Origin: Thermaerobacter marianensis
GTDB taxonomy: Bacteria; Bacillota; Sulfobacillia; DVGY01
Direction: 5' to 3'
Assembly: GCA_020724425.1 (NCBI GenBank)
Contig: DYGY01000022.1
Span: forward strand, 1 to 39,267
DNA: 39,267 nt
Part shown: piece by piece, positions 37,200 through 39,267 of the stretch
Layout of the letters: every line of letters starts with the position of its first letter
How positions within the stretch are numbered: the first letter of the stretch is position 1
Translations under genes and position numbers: made by a program
Notes under the pieces: generated by a model
What the model saw: the letters and a program-made list of their open reading frames with translations, nothing else
What the model was told of the DNA's origin: nothing
Database searches by the model: none

Positions 37200-37577
37200 A
37201 TGTATATATCAATATCACACCATAATCCCCAACCCCTATACCAACAGATAGTTGATCAGTTTAAGGAAGGTATCGCTGATGGCCGGCTTTCTCCCAATAC
37301 ACCGGTTCCCTCAATTAGAGTACTTGCTAAAGAACTCAGGGTAAGTGTAATTACGGTTAAGCGAGCCTACACAGAACTAGAACAGGAAGGTTATCTCATA
37401 ACCAAACCTGCCTCAGGCTCATTTATAGCACCACTTGAACATACACAGCTACAACAAAACCAGTTAAAAGAAGCAAAAGAACAATTAATATCTCTCATTA
37501 ACAGAAATAAGGCCTTTGGGATCTCTATAGATGACCTTATCCAAATACTCAAAGAACTGGAGGAACAAGATGAATAA
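37200..37577 (+). CDS. GntR family regulator, YtrA-type
   Basis: This 125-residue repressor has an N-terminal winged helix-turn-helix (about 10-78): LYQQIVDQFKEGIADGRL, then VPSIRVLAKELRVSVITVKRAYTELEQEGY with the recognition helix, and the wing KPASGSFIA. The short C-terminal helical tail (about 45 residues) is typical of the YtrA subfamily, which lacks a large ligand domain and usually represses a neighbouring ABC exporter in response to envelope stress. The ATG has GAGGTGG upstream. It overlaps the ATPase gene by eight bases, and a 25-bp palindrome precedes it, so autoregulation is likely. Confidence 0.92.
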   Translation: MYISISHHNPQPLYQQIVDQFKEGIADGRLSPNTPVPSIRVLAKELRVSVITVKRAYTELEQEGYLITKPASGSFIAPLEHTQLQQNQLKEAKEQLISLINRNKAFGISIDDLIQILKELEEQDE

Positions 37578-38385
37578 CGTATTCGAACTCAGAAATGTTT
37601 ACAAGTCCTTCAATGATTTTCACCTTGAAGACATAAGTCTTCACTTACCTAGAGGATACATTCTTGGACTTCTAGGCCCCAATGGAGCAGGAAAATCTAC
37701 AACAATCAAACTACTCCTTAACCTCCTAGAACCTGATAGTGGAGAGATACAGGTTCTTGGAAGTAGCTATGCTCATAGTGAAACCCTGATAAAACAGAAA
37801 ATCGGTTATGTCGGTGAAAACCAGAACTTCTATCAAGATTTGACAATTGATTGGACGGTTAATTTCATATCCAGGTTCTATAGGACATGGAATCAGGAAA
37901 AACTCAATGACATGCTAACTAATTTTGGACTCAAACGCCAAAAGCAACTAAAGGATTTGTCAAAGGGCCAAAAAGTACTGTTCAACATCTCCCTAGCACT
38001 AGCTCACGAACCAGAGCTACTAATTCTTGATGAACCAACATCAGGTCTTGATCCTATTGCTCGAAAGGAAATCATGGATATCTTGCTTGACATGCTACAG
38101 GATGAGAACAAAGCTATTCTGTTTTCTTCCCACATTACCGAAGATGTAGAACAGATTGCTGACTATGTCGCTATCATCATCAAAGGAAGACTTGCTCTTT
38201 TTGATACCAAAGAGGCAATACTCGATGGTTTTAGAAAAGTGAGTATACCAAAAAGCACAGGAAAAACCTTAGGTTCAACCCTTATTGCCAACACTCAAAC
38301 CCTTTCGGAATACAAAGGCATGCATAGTCAGCCAGCAAGCCTAGAAGAGATATTAATAAGCCTGGTAAAGGAGGCAAACAGATGA
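37570..38385 (+). CDS. ABC transporter ATP-binding protein (YtrB-like exporter)
   Basis: The 271-residue ATPase has Walker A GPNGAGKSTT (about 35-44), Q-loop region GYVGENQNFYQDLTIDW, a signature reading LSKGQKVLFNISLALAHEP (the usual LSGGQ has Lys at the third place, common in this subfamily), Walker B LLILDEPTSGLDP, and H-loop FSSHITEDVEQIADY. The ATG at 37570 overlaps the GntR stop, with GGAGG upstream. Its own stop overlaps the permease start (ATGA). The three-gene unit resembles the ytr-type exporters induced by cell-wall antibiotics; the substrate is not known. Confidence 0.93.
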   Translation: MNNVFELRNVYKSFNDFHLEDISLHLPRGYILGLLGPNGAGKSTTIKLLLNLLEPDSGEIQVLGSSYAHSETLIKQKIGYVGENQNFYQDLTIDWTVNFISRFYRTWNQEKLNDMLTNFGLKRQKQLKDLSKGQKVLFNISLALAHEPELLILDEPTSGLDPIARKEIMDILLDMLQDENKAILFSSHITEDVEQIADYVAIIIKGRLALFDTKEAILDGFRKVSIPKSTGKTLGSTLIANTQTLSEYKGMHSQPASLEEILISLVKEANR

Positions 38386-38987
38386 TTCATCTCCTATATA
38401 AGGACTTATATCTAACTCGAAAAACCATTCTCTTGTATTTGCTCATAGGTCTACTTCTCCAATTCAATCCTAGTATGACCCCTATCTTTATTTTCTTCAT
38501 CACTTACGGAGTACTAGCAAAAACCGAACTAACTGAAGAGAAATATGAGGGCTACACATTACTTAGTACCTTACCAGTTTCCAAAAGCACACTGGTAATC
38601 AGCAAATATCTCTTAGGCCTGCTAATAGTTGGTTTAGCGACAACCTACACTCTCATTCTACAACTATGGATTAATAATCTCTCTGGCATTGCCGTTTCCA
38701 CTATCCTAGGAATCGCCGCAGCAACATTGATAGTTAACGGTTTTCTTTTGCTGCTATCATACAAATATGGTGCTACTAGAGCTATAACATACTTTCGAAT
38801 CATTGTGCTTAGCCTTTTCCTAATTCCCTGGCTGCTACAGATTAGTTTAGGGCTACCAGGAGAAGAATTGATTCTCTGGGCCTCCTCCCTACAAGCATCA
38901 GTTATGACTATTCTAATACTCTCCCTGATAGCCTATGGAGTTCTCATGCTTATCAGTATTAATACCTTCAAAAAGAGAATGAGCTAG
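38382..38987 (+). CDS. ABC-2 type membrane permease subunit
   Basis: This 201-residue protein has six predicted helices and little loop, with the pattern LLYKDLYLTRKTILLYLLIG at the start and the motif EEKYEGYTLLSTLPVSKSTLVISKYL after helix 2, which recurs in small ABC-2 permeases of Firmicute antibiotic-response exporters. It partners the preceding ATPase. The ATG is eight bases past AAAGGAGG and overlaps the ATPase stop. A perfect 8-bp hairpin overlaps its stop codon. Confidence 0.85.
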   Translation: MIHLLYKDLYLTRKTILLYLLIGLLLQFNPSMTPIFIFFITYGVLAKTELTEEKYEGYTLLSTLPVSKSTLVISKYLLGLLIVGLATTYTLILQLWINNLSGIAVSTILGIAAATLIVNGFLLLLSYKYGATRAITYFRIIVLSLFLIPWLLQISLGLPGEELILWASSLQASVMTILILSLIAYGVLMLISINTFKKRMS

Positions 38988-39000
38988 CAGCAGCTAGCTC
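38981..39000 (+). terminator. Hairpin at the end of the GntR-ABC operon
   Basis: GAGCTAGC (38981-38988) and GCTAGCTC (38993-39000) form a perfect 8-bp stem with an AGCA loop, spanning the permease stop. No T-run follows, so it may be a weak terminator or an mRNA-stabilising stem. Confidence 0.45.
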
Positions 39001-39010
39001 ATTACAATAT

Positions 39011-39040
39011 TTAACATTTATTCCTCTCCTTGAATACAAT
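39011..39040 (+). promoter_or_regulatory. Promoter of the acidic small-protein gene
   Basis: TTAACA (39011-39016), an 18-base spacer and TACAAT (39035-39040) give a promoter with five of six matches in each box, ending 30 bases before the TTG start at 39071. Confidence 0.55.
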
Positions 39041-39070
39041 GTTTTAGTAGGCTGGAAAGGAGGAACCCCC

Positions 39071-39223
39071 TTGACTAACCCCAACGAACAAGAAATCGAT
39101 GATCTGGGTCTTGATGATCTGGATTTCGATGATTTAGAAGACCTCCTCTTTGAAGAGGAATTTGATGAGTTCCTAGAATCTGTTCCTCTTAAGAAAAAAG
39201 AGACTCCGCGAAGAGGCCACTGA
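39071..39223 (+). CDS. Highly acidic 50-residue protein with DDLxx pentad repeats
   Basis: A 50-codon gene starts with TTG seven bases after a perfect AAAGGAGG (39056-39063) and has its own promoter. The product begins MTNPNEQEI, then has three pentads DDLGL, DDLDF, DDLED (residues 10-24), an acidic, Phe-rich stretch LLFEEEFDEFLES, and a basic tail PLKKKETPRRGH. The repeat is also visible in DNA as GATGATCTG at 39098 and 39113 and GATGATTTA at 39128, 15 bases apart. There is no signal or membrane segment. I do not recognise the family. The charge layout would suit an amphipathic helix that binds a basic partner, but that is inference. Another TTGACG at 39247 may start the next unit. Confidence 0.6.
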   Translation: MTNPNEQEIDDLGLDDLDFDDLEDLLFEEEFDEFLESVPLKKKETPRRGH

Positions 39224-39267
39224 AAAAGTCCCCTTAGTTAAAAGTCTTGACGTGAATTCTGATGAAT

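Overview
The window looks like a chromosomal segment of a low-to-mid GC, anaerobic, endospore-forming Firmicute (Clostridia in the broad sense). Signs of this are the sporulation phosphatase SpoIIE, formate-tetrahydrofolate ligase, the greA-lysS pair, a spoIIE-tilS neighbourhood, type III pantothenate kinase, an ECF-type vitamin transporter, strong Gram-positive ribosome binding sites and many TTG/GTG starts. The genus cannot be fixed from the sequence alone. No rRNA, tRNA, CRISPR array or prophage was seen.

Layout. 1-1.8 kb: an IS1634-type insertion sequence with an intact transposase, ending just downstream of lysS. 1.9-6.1 kb (minus strand): lysS, greA, then a two-gene unit of an acyl-ACP-reductase-like Rossmann protein and a protein of the poorly defined 'quinate 5-dehydrogenase' family. 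6.3-10.4 kb: a UPF0173 metallo-hydrolase (plus), then on the minus strand a bifunctional-nuclease-family protein, coaX, a PanT-like ECF S component and a P1-family self-processing aminopeptidase, then a small DUF1540 cysteine protein (plus). 10.5-23.3 kb: a long, tightly packed minus-strand run, pcnB-ymfF-ymfH-hutH-hutU-(membrane-anchored propeller)-ftcD-hutI-fchA-fhs. 23.4-28.7 kb (minus): a lone starch-binding-type module, tilS, ogt, spoIIE and a glyoxalase-II-like hydrolase. 28.7-32.3 kb (plus): pstSCAB behind a recognisable PhoP-box array. 32.4-37.1 kb: an EamA transporter (plus) converging on a YknWXYZ-like ABC exporter (minus). 37.1-39.3 kb (plus): a GntR/YtrA-type repressor with a palindromic operator, its ABC exporter, and a very acidic 50-residue protein.

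How the genes fit together. HutH, HutU and HutI turn histidine into formiminoglutamate. FtcD and FchA pass the formimino carbon to tetrahydrofolate as methenyl-THF. Fhs can then release formate with ATP formation, so the cluster reads as an energy-yielding histidine-fermentation route in which only the methenyl-THF to formyl-THF step (FolD/FchA-type cyclohydrolase) is missing. PanT plus CoaX suggests pantothenate salvage. The Pst genes form a phosphate-starvation regulon. The two ABC exporters at the right end look like envelope or peptide-toxin defence systems.

Most novel items: the reductase-like pair at 4.1-6.1 kb, the extracytoplasmic propeller gene embedded in the hut operon, the acidic pentad-repeat small protein at 39.1 kb, and several regulatory sites (Pho-box array, long-spacer spoIIE promoter, 25-bp GntR operator).
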